The translations under genes and the position numbers were made by a program. From contig JAZDEU010000062.1 of assembly GCA_043808545.1 (NCBI GenBank), positions 1-15,252 of the forward strand: 15,252 bases of DNA. Reading direction: 5' to 3'. The stretch comes from JAZDEU01 sp043808545 (GTDB lineage Bacteria; Patescibacteriota; Patescibacteriia; JAZDEU01). Below are positions 1 through 6,618 of the stretch, piece after piece (position 1 is the stretch's first letter; each line of letters starts with the position of its first letter). Under the pieces are notes generated by a model. That model was not told where the DNA came from. It saw only the letters and a list, made by a program, of their open reading frames with translations, and did not search any database.

Positions 1-218
1 ATATTTTTTTAAAATTTAAAATTTAAAATTGGTTATTATTCATAGAGCTGGAATTGGTTAAATTGCGTATGATCCCCGAATTGCCCAATAGGCACATTAG
101 ACGGGGAAATACTCCTTCTTTACAATGGAATTTTTTTACTATTTCAAAAGCAACTAATTAGCGGAATAGAAGCATATTTTTAGATAGAACAAAAAACACT
201 AAGTGTCGCAAAATATAC

Positions 219-248
219 TAGGTATTATTTCACATGAAATAATACCTA
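219..248. repeat. parS-like palindrome, site 1
   Basis: A 30-base inverted repeat with 14 paired bases per arm and one central C/A mismatch. The inner 16 bases (226-241) read TATTTCACATGAAATA. The textbook chromosomal parS site bound by ParB is TGTTTCACGTGAAACA, so this copy differs at three positions. It is one of four copies within 1.7 kb. The palindrome extends beyond the 16-mer, which parS does not require, so a hairpin-forming repeat is an alternative. Confidence 0.55.
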
Positions 249-270
249 AAGTGGAAAAATATTTTAAGTA

Positions 271-413
271 GTATCTATTGAAATAGCCGCGTCATTCTGA
301 GCCCGAGCGCCAGGAGGGCGAAGAATCCCAGTGTTTTTTTTGCTTAGCCACGGGATTCTTCACCCCGCAAGCGGGGTGAAGAATGACGTTGTAGACACTA
401 TTTCAACAGACAC
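271..413. mobile_element. Foldback element with GTTGAAATAG-type ends and 6-base flanking repeat
   Basis: The ends are inverted copies: left GTATCTATTGAAATAG, right CTATTTCAACAGACAC. The interior is itself an inverted repeat built on GTCATTCTGA and GAATGAC with GC-rich hairpins. The element is flanked by TAAGTA at 265-270 and 414-419, a likely target duplication. It has no coding capacity, so it would be a MITE-like, non-autonomous repeat. Related ends occur at 3233-3394, and single ends near 138-160 and 7160. Confidence 0.6.
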
Positions 414-636
414 TAAGTAAATGTGTGAAAAACTCATAATTTTTTGATTATTTAACAATCTGTATGCTACGCAATGAGGAGCTATTAACAAGAATTATAA
501 AAAATAAGTAACTACTCAGGTAGTAAAATTTTAGTCAATTAATTCTCCTCTAAAAAGAAGGACTATGTGTGCATAAGAGCTAATTTATTTTAAAACACAC
601 ATCTCTCACTCTTAATAGAGGGGAAATAGCTGAGTA

Positions 637-776
637 GGGACTGTCGCCAAACGCTTAGCGCGTCATTCTGAACCCGCTAAAGCGGATGAATAATCCCTGT
701 TTAAGCGAAAAAATTCTGGGATTCTTCGCTCCTCCGTAGCTCAGAATGACGCGAAACGACATTCAGCGACAGTCCC
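637..776. mobile_element. MITE-like element, GGGACTGTCGCC ends, 5-base target duplication
   Basis: This 140-base element begins GGGACTGTCGCC and ends GCGACAGTCCC. It is flanked by the direct repeat GAGTA (632-636 and 777-781). Removing the element and one repeat restores CTGAGTAGT, which pairs with ACTACTCAG at 511-519, so it appears to have landed in the right arm of an older foldback. The interior carries the GTCATTCTGA / CAGAATGAC core also seen in the element at 271-413. No open frame is present. Confidence 0.7.
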
Positions 777-891
777 GAGTAGTCACAAAAATAATTACTT
801 AAAATAATTGTCACTACTCTTGTGGTAACTGCTCACTACCTTTTGCAAACCCATAAGTTAGCCAAAATTTTAGAATGAGTTTTTTGAAAAT

Positions 892-921
892 TTGTGTTTT
901 AACCTATATTTTGGCTAAAAT
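892..921 (+). promoter_or_regulatory. Probable trxA promoter
   Basis: A TAAAAT -10 box (916-921) preceded by GGC lies 18 bases after TTGTGT (892-897). The predicted start near 928 would give a leader of about 77 bases that contains parS-like site 2. The GCTAAAAT form recurs ahead of other genes in this window. A closer TATAAA at 994-999 would instead place the start near the trxA ATG. Confidence 0.35.
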
Positions 922-970
922 AAGCAAAAAAATTTTAATTGGCGACAATCTTAACAAAGCCATTTTAATG

Positions 971-996
971 ATAAATATTTCACATGAAATATTTAT
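971..996. repeat. parS-like palindrome, site 2, just upstream of trxA
   Basis: A 26-base inverted repeat centred on TATTTCACATGAAATA (976-991), with one central mismatch. It ends nine bases before the trxA ATG and overlaps a TATAAA box (994-999). Protein binding here could affect trxA expression whether or not the site is a true parS. Confidence 0.55.
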
Positions 997-1004
997 AAAA
1001 GTTT

Positions 1005-1328
1005 ATGTCAGAATTAATTTTTACAAGTGATAATTTTGGCAATGAAGTTGTTTTAAGTAAGGAACCTGTTTTAGTTGATTTTTGGGCTCCATGGTGCGGA
1101 CCATGTAGGAGTATGTCCCCAATAATTAATGAATTAGCAACAGAAATGGAAAAAAAGAAAGTAAAAATTGGAAAATTAAATGTTGACGAAAACGCAGAGA
1201 TTGCAGGAAAATTTGGCATTATGAGTATTCCTGCCATTTTTATTTTTAAGGATGGCAAGATTATGGAAAAGCTGATTGGTTTACAGAACAAGGATGTGCT
1301 AAAGAAAAAGATTGAAGAGTATTTGTAA
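1005..1328 (+). CDS. trxA: Thioredoxin
   Basis: A 107-residue cytoplasmic thiol-disulfide oxidoreductase that keeps protein cysteines reduced, normally recharged by thioredoxin reductase. The active site WCGPC is intact (Cys31 and Cys34), preceded by the buried Asp25 in LVDFWAPW, and the cis-proline is Pro76 in MSIPAIF. Length matches classical thioredoxin with no added domain. ATG at 1005 is the natural start because the protein begins right at the first helix/strand of the fold. No Shine-Dalgarno sequence is seen. It stands alone between repeat-rich regions and ends just before a palindromic terminator-like sequence. Identification is secure; the in vivo partner reductase is not in the window. 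Confidence 0.95.
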   Translation: MSELIFTSDNFGNEVVLSKEPVLVDFWAPWCGPCRSMSPIINELATEMEKKKVKIGKLNVDENAEIAGKFGIMSIPAIFIFKDGKIMEKLIGLQNKDVLKKKIEEYL

Positions 1329-1340
1329 AAAGAGCAAACA

Positions 1341-1370
1341 AAAAAAATATTTCACGTGAAATATTTTTTT
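1341..1370 (+). terminator. Perfect palindrome after trxA: terminator-like and parS-like (site 3)
   Basis: A perfect 30-base palindrome, 12 bases after the trxA stop, with A7 on the left and T7 on the right. Its centre, TATTTCACGTGAAATA (1348-1363), matches the parS consensus at 14 of 16 positions, including the whole TTTCACGTGAAA core. As RNA it would form a hairpin ending in a U run, so it could serve as a weak bidirectional terminator. The lack of a loop is unusual for a pure terminator. Confidence 0.5.
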
Positions 1371-1410
1371 ATTCACCTTGCATTTATTCGATATTAAAGG
1401 ACTAAAGCCA

Positions 1411-1706
1411 TACGGACATCACATTATGACTCCGCGCTCCATAAACTGTAAAAATTGCGAATAGCTTGTTTTTCGTTCAGGAAAATCCTTTATGGGACTG
1501 TCGCCGAATAGCAAATTTTACAATTTTTGAAAATTTTTTTGGCTTAATAAAGCCTGAAAAATTTCAGAATTTTGTAAAAAACTACATTCGGCGACACGCC
1601 CTTTATGTATCTACTGATACTTATGCGGTTTTCCTGAACTGCAAAACTTCGCTATTCATCAATTTTTTCTAGTTTCTAAGTGCGTTTTCATAATGCGATG
1701 TCCATA
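1411..1706. mobile_element. Foldback element family B, copy 1 (interrupted)
   Basis: The ends are TACGGACATCACATTATGA and, inverted, TCATAATGCGATGTCCATA. The outer halves (1411-1493 and 1602-1706) match copy 2 at 2102-2285 apart from a handful of substitutions and one single-base length difference. The middle is split by a 108-base insertion at 1494-1601. Both copies have TA at their outer tips, as expected of a TA target duplication used by the IS630/Tc1-mariner group, but no transposase is present to support that assignment. Confidence 0.75.
1494..1601. mobile_element. MITE-like insertion inside family B copy 1
   Basis: A 108-base element with ends GGGACTGTCGCCGAAT and ATTCGGCGACACGCCC (inverted match except two positions). 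It is flanked by TTTAT at 1489-1493 and 1602-1606. The intact sister copy at 2102-2285 has a single TTTAT at the same place, so the pre-insertion site can be read directly. The interior is one long AT-rich hairpin. It has the same end type and target-duplication size as the element at 637-776. Confidence 0.85.
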
Positions 1707-1891
1707 AGTGTGACTGTCGCCAAACACTCATCATGTCATTTTTCGCCTACCTGTGCAGGCAGGTTTAAAGGGGGAGTAATGTGGTTTTAATTCTTTTAGT
1801 GCGACTTCATAATGACTTTTCCATAGAATCAAACAGACTGGGCACGCATCGTAACCGTTGCGCCACGATGTTTTTCAGTGTTGCTGGCGAT

Positions 1892-1915
1892 TAATTATTT
1901 CATGTGAAATAATTA
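1892..1915. repeat. parS-like palindrome, site 4
   Basis: A 24-base inverted repeat centred on TATTTCATGTGAAATA (1896-1911). This is exactly the reverse complement of the 16-mer at sites 1 and 2. One central mismatch is present. Confidence 0.55.
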
Positions 1916-2101
1916 GTTTGTATTTTGCAAATGGCTTGAATAAAGGTTTTTTAAGTGGTCGGGTGGTTTTTTTAATTAATATCGGATAGTCTGTTTTTGT
2001 AGTTTTTTAACACAAATACACAGGTTGTCCCCATTTCAGCAGATAAATAATTAACATTTTACGACACTTAAGATTCTCCGTTTTGTGAAAAATGTTTGGA
2101 T

Positions 2102-2285
2102 TATGGACATCACATTATGACTCCGCGCTCCATAAACTGTAAAAATTGATGAATAGCTTGTTTTTCGTTCAGGAAAATCCTTTATGTATCTACTGATACT
2201 TATGCGGTTTTCCTGAACTGCAAAACTTCGCTATTCATCAATTTTTTCTAGTTTCTAAGCGCGTTTTCATAATGTGATGTCCATA
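2102..2285. mobile_element. Foldback element family B, copy 2 (intact)
   Basis: A 184-base element with perfect 19-base terminal inverted repeats (TATGGACATCACATTATGA at the left). Pairing continues inward through AAAAATTGATGAATAGC and GTTCAGGAAAA to a short apical stem GTATC-TACT-GATAC, so nearly the whole element can fold into one hairpin. It is the reference copy that shows the empty site for the insertion in copy 1. No coding capacity is present. Confidence 0.8.
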
Positions 2286-2417
2286 GCTGATAAAATAATA
2301 ATTGAATGGAAAAAGGTGTGAAAAGTAAAAAATGAAATGGAGAAAAAACAAGAAATAGCACGCCATTATCCCGATCCCGACAACCCTGTAGCTGGTTATT
2401 TCTGTTGTTGCACAGGA

Positions 2418-3158
2418 TTATTCAAAAACAACAGGAATTTCAAGCGCGTCATCATATTTAGGAAGTCCAGAGGGGTTATCTTTTTTTAAAATCAAAGATC
2501 CTTTTTCTCCATAAGCATGTTTTTCAAAAGTAAGTTCAGTATTGAATTTTACAAAATCTTCTGTCATCCAGCCTGCACTGCCTTCATCGGCGGGGTCGCT
2601 TTGCGCTTTAGCGATTCCTTGCGCAATAATAAGCCCGTCCCAATTAGTTAAGATAACAGGAAAACTTCCTTCAAAAAACCATGTACCTCTTGCAGAGCCT
2701 TCAATTTTTAAAGGGCTGGATATTTTTTGTTCTGGAAGAGGGGATGTTAGCCGTATTAAATTATTTTTATCTGTTGCATTTTTAATTTTTTCATACCAAT
2801 CTCTGTCAATTCCCATTTTTTCGCAAAATTCTTGCGACTGACAACTAATAGAACTGCATTCCGGGCATGGCGGACAAATGACACACTGTAATGGACATTC
2901 TTCAACATTATATAATTCGCATTTAATTTTTTCTGCCATTTTATCGTAGCGCCCATCTTTTGCCGTCTCCGCGCTTGGATGTTCATTTTTAATCCATTGT
3001 CCGTTTTCGCAAATCCAACGATTCTCACCGAAAAATTTATTTAATAAGAAAAAAATCGCTAATCCTGAGAAAATTAAAATTAGTAAAAAAATTAGAATTG
3101 GCACAATGGCATACGCCCAAAAAGCAGTTTTTTTAGATTTATTTTTTTGTTTATCCAT
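2418..3158 (-). CDS. Membrane-anchored Cys-rich protein with Gmad2-type Ig-like domain
   Basis: A 246-residue protein with a short Lys-rich N-terminus, one hydrophobic segment at about residues 13-42, a Cys-rich linker with eight cysteines between 80 and 112 (including CVICPPCPEC), and a C-terminal domain at about 134-246. That domain reads like Gmad2 (immunoglobulin-like, PF10648): LTSPLPEQKISSPLKIEG, ARGTWFFEGSFPV, MTEDFVKF and the near-terminal DNPSGLP...ALEIPVVF. Topology is probably N-in with the Cys-rich and Gmad2 parts outside. Gmad2 was named from spore germination proteins but is widespread as a surface beta-sandwich in this group; the function here is unknown. The cysteines could form disulfides or bind metal. 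The start follows a TAAAAT box closely and no Shine-Dalgarno is seen. Confidence 0.85.
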   Translation of the reverse strand: MDKQKNKSKKTAFWAYAIVPILIFLLILIFSGLAIFFLLNKFFGENRWICENGQWIKNEHPSAETAKDGRYDKMAEKIKCELYNVEECPLQCVICPPCPECSSISCQSQEFCEKMGIDRDWYEKIKNATDKNNLIRLTSPLPEQKISSPLKIEGSARGTWFFEGSFPVILTNWDGLIIAQGIAKAQSDPADEGSAGWMTEDFVKFNTELTFEKHAYGEKGSLILKKDNPSGLPKYDDALEIPVVFE

Positions 3159-3181
3159 ATATTTATATTTTACATTTTTAT

Positions 3182-3223
3182 ATCTGTCCGCGGAACAAAT
3201 AATATTTCACTCCGCGGACAGAT
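3182..3223. repeat. Hairpin with perfect 12-base GC-containing stem
   Basis: ATCTGTCCGCGG (3182-3193) pairs exactly with CCGCGGACAGAT (3212-3223) around an 18-base AT-rich loop. It lies upstream of the minus-strand Gmad2 gene and about 190 bases beyond the end of the minus-strand trmH-type gene. No U run follows on either strand, so it is not a clear terminator; it may be another dispersed palindrome. Confidence 0.6.
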
Positions 3224-3232
3224 GCCTAAATA

Positions 3233-3394
3233 GTGTCTGTTGAAATAGTATTTTTTGTCATCCCGAGCGTAGCCGAGGGATCTGTTGGCAGTACTAAATT
3301 TGGCTTAATAAACAGATTCCTCCACTTCGTTCGCCCTCGTTCCTCGGGCTTCGCTTCGGTCGGAATGACATGTTACTACGACTATTTCAACAGC
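3233..3394. mobile_element. Foldback element related to 271-413
   Basis: The left end GTGTCTGTTGAAATAG and right end CTATTTCAACAGCAAC are inverted relatives of the ends at 271-413. The interior carries GTCATCCCGAGCG...GAGGGATCTG and, inverted, the CGGAATGAC arm. The flanks TAAATA and TAATTA are similar but not identical, so a target duplication is plausible but decayed. It fills most of the gap between the two minus-strand genes. Confidence 0.6.
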
Positions 3395-3413
3395 AACTAA
3401 TTAGGGAAATTTT

Positions 3414-4196
3414 TTATTGCAGCTTATACATTAAAATAGCTCCGGCGGCGGCAACATTTAAAGATTCTATGTTATTAGAAATATTTATTTTTATACTTTT
3501 TTCAGCAAGATTTAATATATCATCGCTTATGCCGCGGCTTTCACTTCCTAAAACAAGGCAAAATGGTTTTTTGGGCTTAAATTTTTCTAAAGAAATTCCA
3601 TTATGCGCGTCTGCAACATAAATTGGTAAAGCGTTTTTTGTTTTTATCCACTCATTATTTTTATCCTCTAAAATATTTAATTTAAAAATAGAATCTTTAG
3701 CGGCATTTATAGTTTTAAAATTATAAATATCAGCGCATTTATCATCAAATATAATATTTATAAAATCAAAAGCTAAAGCAGTTCTCAAAATAGTTCCGAC
3801 ATTCCCAGGATCGCTAACTTCGTTTAGATAAATAACTGATTTTTTAGTATCTAATGCGGATGAGATTTTTTTATATACAGCGGTAATTCCAGTCGGATTA
3901 TCAAGACTGGAATAATGGTTATTTATTCTTTTATCTATTAAATAAAAATTTATTGCTTTAGACTTTTTTTTCAAATAATCAAACTTTTCTTTATTCTTTT
4001 CAATAAAATTTTTTGTTATAAATAAAAATTCAAAATCATAGCCGCTCAGAAGAGCGTCATAAATAATCGTTAAATTTTCTACCGTGAATTTTTTTTCTTC
4101 CTCGCGGTATTTTTTTAACGATAATTTTTTAATCAGCTTTATTTTGTTGTTTTGATTGCTTTGTATTTGTATTAGTTCTATGTTTTCCATATTCAT
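3414..4196 (-). CDS. TrmH/SpoU-family RNA 2'-O-ribose methyltransferase
   Basis: A 260-residue SAM-dependent methyltransferase expected to modify a ribose 2'-OH in rRNA or tRNA. The three SPOUT motifs are clear: motif 1 NEVSDPGNVGTILRTA (residues 125-140) with the catalytic Arg138, motif 2 LVLGSESRGIS (214-224), and motif 3 INISNNIESLNVAAAGAILMY (237-257), which forms the trefoil knot. The N-terminal 100 residues match the substrate-binding domain common in RlmB/TsnR-like members. Which nucleotide is modified cannot be told from sequence, so no gene symbol is given. The start could be the first ATG or the ATG two codons later (4190), which coincides with the transcription start predicted from an adjacent promoter. 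The coding sequence is very AT-rich, like its neighbours. Confidence 0.9.
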   Translation of the reverse strand: MNMENIELIQIQSNQNNKIKLIKKLSLKKYREEEKKFTVENLTIIYDALLSGYDFEFLFITKNFIEKNKEKFDYLKKKSKAINFYLIDKRINNHYSSLDNPTGITAVYKKISSALDTKKSVIYLNEVSDPGNVGTILRTALAFDFINIIFDDKCADIYNFKTINAAKDSIFKLNILEDKNNEWIKTKNALPIYVADAHNGISLEKFKPKKPFCLVLGSESRGISDDILNLAEKSIKINISNNIESLNVAAAGAILMYKLQ

Positions 4197-4225
4197 ATAT
4201 TAGCATAACTGAGAAGTAGCGTAAA
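4197..4225 (-). promoter_or_regulatory. Probable promoter for the TrmH-type gene, leaderless
   Basis: On the minus strand TTTACG (4220-4225) is followed after 17 bases by TAATAT (4197-4202), preceded by TGC as in an extended -10. The predicted transcription start falls at about 4190, on the A of the second in-frame ATG. That would give a leaderless message. Confidence 0.45.
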
Positions 4226-4236
4226 TAGATAAAAAA

Positions 4237-4245
4237 TGCTAAAAT
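4237..4245 (+). promoter_or_regulatory. Extended -10 box, probable greA promoter
   Basis: TGCTAAAAT is an extended -10 form (TGn before TAAAAT). No good -35 box lies upstream, which extended -10 promoters tolerate. It would give a leader of about 100 bases before greA, and it faces away from the minus-strand promoter at 4197-4225. Confidence 0.4.
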
Positions 4246-4352
4246 ACATATAAATTAAACTATGCGTATAAATTCAAAAATCAAATGTCCATATCAATGT
4301 GGTTAGCAGGCAGTTTTGACTTTTGAGTTTTGAGATTTGATTTTTATAAATT

Positions 4353-4850
4353 ATGCAAGTACCAAAAAGAAAATCGGAAGAAGGAGTTTATGTAAAAAAA
4401 GATCCTCTTATGACCGAGGATAAGCTTAACGCGCTTAAAAAAAGATTGGAAAATTTAAGAAGAAGCCATCCGCAAGCCGCGTCAGAAGTTAAGAGATTGG
4501 CTTTATTTGGAGATTTCTCGGAAAACGCCGAGTACCAGATGGCAAAAGGGAAACTAAGAGGAATAAATCAGAAAATTCTTGAAACTGAGCAGGAGATAAA
4601 TAATGCGATTATCATTAAGCCTGTTAAAAATGCGACGACTGTTCGTATCGGATGCAGTGTAATTGTTGAATTGAACGGTAAGCAAGCGATGTATCTTATT
4701 CTTGGTTCTGCTGAATCAGATCCTTCAAAATGTGTAATTTCTCATAATTCTCCAATCGGTTCCGCCTTGATGGGACGCAAGGCTGGCGACATTGTGAAGG
4801 CACAATTAAAGGATAGAATGATTGAGTATAAAATAATAAAGATTTTATAA
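4353..4850 (+). CDS. greA: Transcription elongation factor GreA
   Basis: A 165-residue GreA/GreB protein that enters the RNA polymerase secondary channel and stimulates cleavage of backtracked RNA. The N-terminal coiled coil (about 20-95) carries the acidic tip GDFSENAEYQMAKGKL, with Asp54 and Glu57 in the positions that bind the catalytic magnesium. The C-terminal FKBP-like domain has YLILGSAESDPSKCVISHNSPIGSALMGRKAGD (about 113-147). ATG at 4353 is kept because the MQVPKRKSE beginning resembles what I recall of GreA N-termini in this bacterial group. A shorter form could begin at Met20, where most GreA proteins start. No Shine-Dalgarno is visible. It is a single gene ahead of the ATPase locus. 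Confidence 0.93.
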   Translation: MQVPKRKSEEGVYVKKDPLMTEDKLNALKKRLENLRRSHPQAASEVKRLALFGDFSENAEYQMAKGKLRGINQKILETEQEINNAIIIKPVKNATTVRIGCSVIVELNGKQAMYLILGSAESDPSKCVISHNSPIGSALMGRKAGDIVKAQLKDRMIEYKIIKIL

Positions 4851-5165
4851 AAAATCCTTTACCCTTGACAAGAAAGATTTTAGCGCATATACTGTTTATG
4901 TGAAATTACAAACTTTTAAGAAATGTTGTAATATTAGACTGTAGAAGAATTTTTTTTGTCATTCTGACTGAAGTTCGTTTGTCATTCCGACCGAAGTGGA
5001 GGAATCTTAGATCACCTTTAACGCCGTCATTCTAAATGAAGTGGAAGGTAGAATAACAGATCCCTCGGCAAGCTCGGGATGACAAAAAAATATATTATTC
5101 TACTCCTAAATATATAAAATATTTCTTAAAAAAATTTTTTATTAATCATATAACCGATATATTTT
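4851..5165. repeat. Intergenic foldback element between greA and atpB
   Basis: No gene is seen in this 315-base gap. From about 4940 to 5104 there is a foldback: GTAGAAGAATTTTTTTTGTC at the left and GACAAAAAAATATATTATTC plus TAC at the right are inverted relatives. Inside are several GTCATTCTGA / GTCATTCCGA / CGGGATGAC arms, some in direct tandem. The last 60 bases before atpB are AT-rich with possible -10 boxes (TATAAC at 5149-5154, TATATT at 5158-5163) but no convincing -35. Confidence 0.6.
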
Positions 5166-5969
5166 ATGTCTGCAGAACATGGATTTGGTTATAATGGCAA
5201 TATAGGCCATTATCTTTTTTTCAGCGGGATAGTCGCATTAGCAATTTTTATATTTGCCCTTATTGTTAATTTAAAGAAAAAAAATAAAGGAGTCCCAAAA
5301 GGAATCCAGAATATTGGAGAATATTTAGTAGAATTTCTAGCTAATTTAATAGAGCCTGTATTGGGAGAAAAATTAGTTCCTGTGGCTTTGCCGTTTTTAG
5401 GAACTTTTTTTCTTTATATTTTAATTTCTAATTTTTTACTGATTGTTCCCCATCCTTTAGGGAATCCCCCGACAGGAGACATTAGCGTAACTTTGGCTTT
5501 GGCTTTTATATGTGTTTTTGGTATGCAATTTTATAATATTTTTTTTGTTAATGGTTTTAAGAAAACTATAAAATTATGGTTAAATCCAATTCCTGGAATG
5601 GGACAGGAGCATGGCGATACTGGCGAAGAAAAAAAGAAAAAAAGAAAAAGTTTTGGAAAGATAGTATTAGATTTTTTAAAGAGTATGCCGATGAAACTTT
5701 TAATAGTTGTTTTTATTGTGTTAAAAGTAGTTGATAATTTAGCGCGGCTTCTTTCCCTCTCGCTGAGGCTTTTCGGAAACATTTACGGCGAACATACGAT
5801 TTTAGCGCAAACTATGGAAATTGCGCTTACTAAACCAGCGCTAATCGTTACTTTATTTATCCCATTGCTTATCTTATTTTTTGATGTAATGGTTATGATA
5901 ATTCAAGCGGTTGTATTTACTAACCTTAGCCTTTTTTATATGAAAGAAGAATGGGGGGCGCATGATTAA
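5166..5969 (+). CDS. atpB: F-type ATP synthase subunit a
   Basis: A 267-residue integral membrane protein that forms the two proton half-channels against the c-ring. The essential arginine is Arg201 in LSLSLRLFGNIYGEH, and the terminal helix FFDVMVMIIQAVVFTNLSLFYMKEEW matches the family ending. Hydrophobic segments lie near 15-36, 70-95, 105-128, 175-215 and 224-258. A charged loop at about 146-163 with five consecutive Lys/Arg residues (KKKKR) sits between membrane segments and is longer than in the E. coli protein. No Shine-Dalgarno is present. It is the first gene of the ATPase group; no atpI precedes it. Confidence 0.95.
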   Translation: MSAEHGFGYNGNIGHYLFFSGIVALAIFIFALIVNLKKKNKGVPKGIQNIGEYLVEFLANLIEPVLGEKLVPVALPFLGTFFLYILISNFLLIVPHPLGNPPTGDISVTLALAFICVFGMQFYNIFFVNGFKKTIKLWLNPIPGMGQEHGDTGEEKKKKRKSFGKIVLDFLKSMPMKLLIVVFIVLKVVDNLARLLSLSLRLFGNIYGEHTILAQTMEIALTKPALIVTLFIPLLILFFDVMVMIIQAVVFTNLSLFYMKEEWGAHD

Positions 5970-6153
5970 ATTTTTAATTTTAAAACAATTTTTAATGATT
6001 TAATTTTTAAAACCCGTTCAGCTTCGCTTAAATGCAAATTTTGAAATTAAAAATTTTGAAATTGTTTAGAAATTTAAAATTAGAAATTAAAAATTTTAAA
6101 ATAATAAATCATAACTCACACTAATAACTTACATCCTTATTTTAAGTTACAAG
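5970..6153. repeat. AT-rich self-complementary spacer between atpB and atpE
   Basis: The first ~135 bases are almost pure A/T with mutually complementary runs such as TTTTAAAACAATTTTT and, further on, AAATTGTTTAGAAATTT, so they can fold back on themselves. One short GC-containing island (AACCCGTTCAGCTTCGCTTA) lies in the middle. No gene is seen. Spacing of this size inside an ATPase operon is larger than usual. Confidence 0.5.
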
Positions 6154-6171
6154 TTGAGTTCCAAGAAAATT

Positions 6172-6483
6172 ATGTTTCCACAAATTTTAAATGTCGCGTT
6201 AGCCGCGACTGAAGAAGCCGCAACAGCAGTCGCTACTACCGGAACTGCTGGAAATTTTGACAAAGTGGCGTTGGCGTTAGCCGCTGGGCTTTGTGTCACA
6301 TTGGGCGTTTTGGGAGCGAGCAGAGCGATGGGCAAAATAGGGAAATCCGCCCTAGAAGGCACTGCCAGACAGCCGGAAGCTGGCGGAAGATTATTCACAA
6401 CTATGCTTATCGCCATGGCGTTAGTTGAAGCGTTGGCGATTTACTGCCTTTTGATCGCGTTTATGCTACTCGCTAAGATTTAG
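6172..6483 (+). CDS. atpE: F-type ATP synthase subunit c
   Basis: A 103-residue proteolipid that forms the rotor ring. Helix 1 is about 31-52, the polar loop contains ARQPEA (65-70), and helix 2 carries the ion-binding carboxylate Glu86 in ALVEALAIY. The residues around it lack the Glu-Ser/Thr pattern of sodium-binding rings, so proton use is favoured. The protein is longer than a typical 75-85 residue c subunit because of an Ala/Thr-rich N-terminal segment of about 30 residues (ATEEAATAVATTG), which could be a processed leader or a periplasmic tail. ATG at 6172 is preferred; an in-frame TTG at 6154 would add six residues. GC content is visibly higher than in the flanking spacers. Confidence 0.93.
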   Translation: MFPQILNVALAATEEAATAVATTGTAGNFDKVALALAAGLCVTLGVLGASRAMGKIGKSALEGTARQPEAGGRLFTTMLIAMALVEALAIYCLLIAFMLLAKI

Positions 6484-6618
6484 ATAATAGATGACTTAAG
6501 AAATAGACGAATTGATATCGATACAGGCATATCTCTTTTATCTTTTTTGTGTAGTGAGCGACAGCGATTATTGAATGAAATAAAATAGTACTTCCTGTTA
6601 AATAATTTAATTTATTTT

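Larger units (their letters stand above)
1..1004. other. Intergenic region rich in foldback repeats, no gene seen
   Basis: No convincing coding frame is present over about 1 kb. The stretch contains a degenerate end of a repeat at about 136-160, a parS-like palindrome at 226-241, a foldback element at 271-413, an interrupted foldback at about 508-790 with a second element inserted at 637-776, and a probable trxA promoter near 892-921. The far left (1-30) is low-complexity AT sequence made of repeated AAAATTT units. Confidence 0.7.
1329..2417. other. 1.1-kb repeat region, no gene seen
   Basis: This stretch holds parS-like sites 3 and 4, two near-identical 180-base foldback elements (one disrupted by a further insertion), a decayed third remnant of the same family near 1797-1825, and a decayed GACTGTCGCC-type end near 1713. 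The open frames that cross it run through repeat arms and show no protein character. An imperfect inverted repeat near 2352-2392 might act as terminator for the minus-strand gene ending at 2418, but its pairing is weak. Confidence 0.65.

Noticed and set aside
36..119. Minus-strand frame ending SNVPIGQFGDHTQFNQFQLYE, like the tail of a real protein
   Set aside because: Only 28 codons, with a stop immediately upstream; it may be a decayed gene end, but I could not assign a family and it is too short to call.
1466..1672. Open frame of 68 codons on the plus strand
   Set aside because: It runs through the arms of two nested foldback elements; the residues show no protein-like pattern and the frame exists only because of the insertion.
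1825..1875. tRNA-like stretch (minus strand GGCGCAACGGTTACGATGCG)
   Set aside because: The D-arm-like part is present by eye, but no acceptor stem, anticodon arm or T-arm could be paired with it.
3638..3652. DnaA-box-like TTATCCACT that could support a nearby origin
   Set aside because: A single imperfect copy inside a coding region; no cluster of boxes was found near the parS-like sites.
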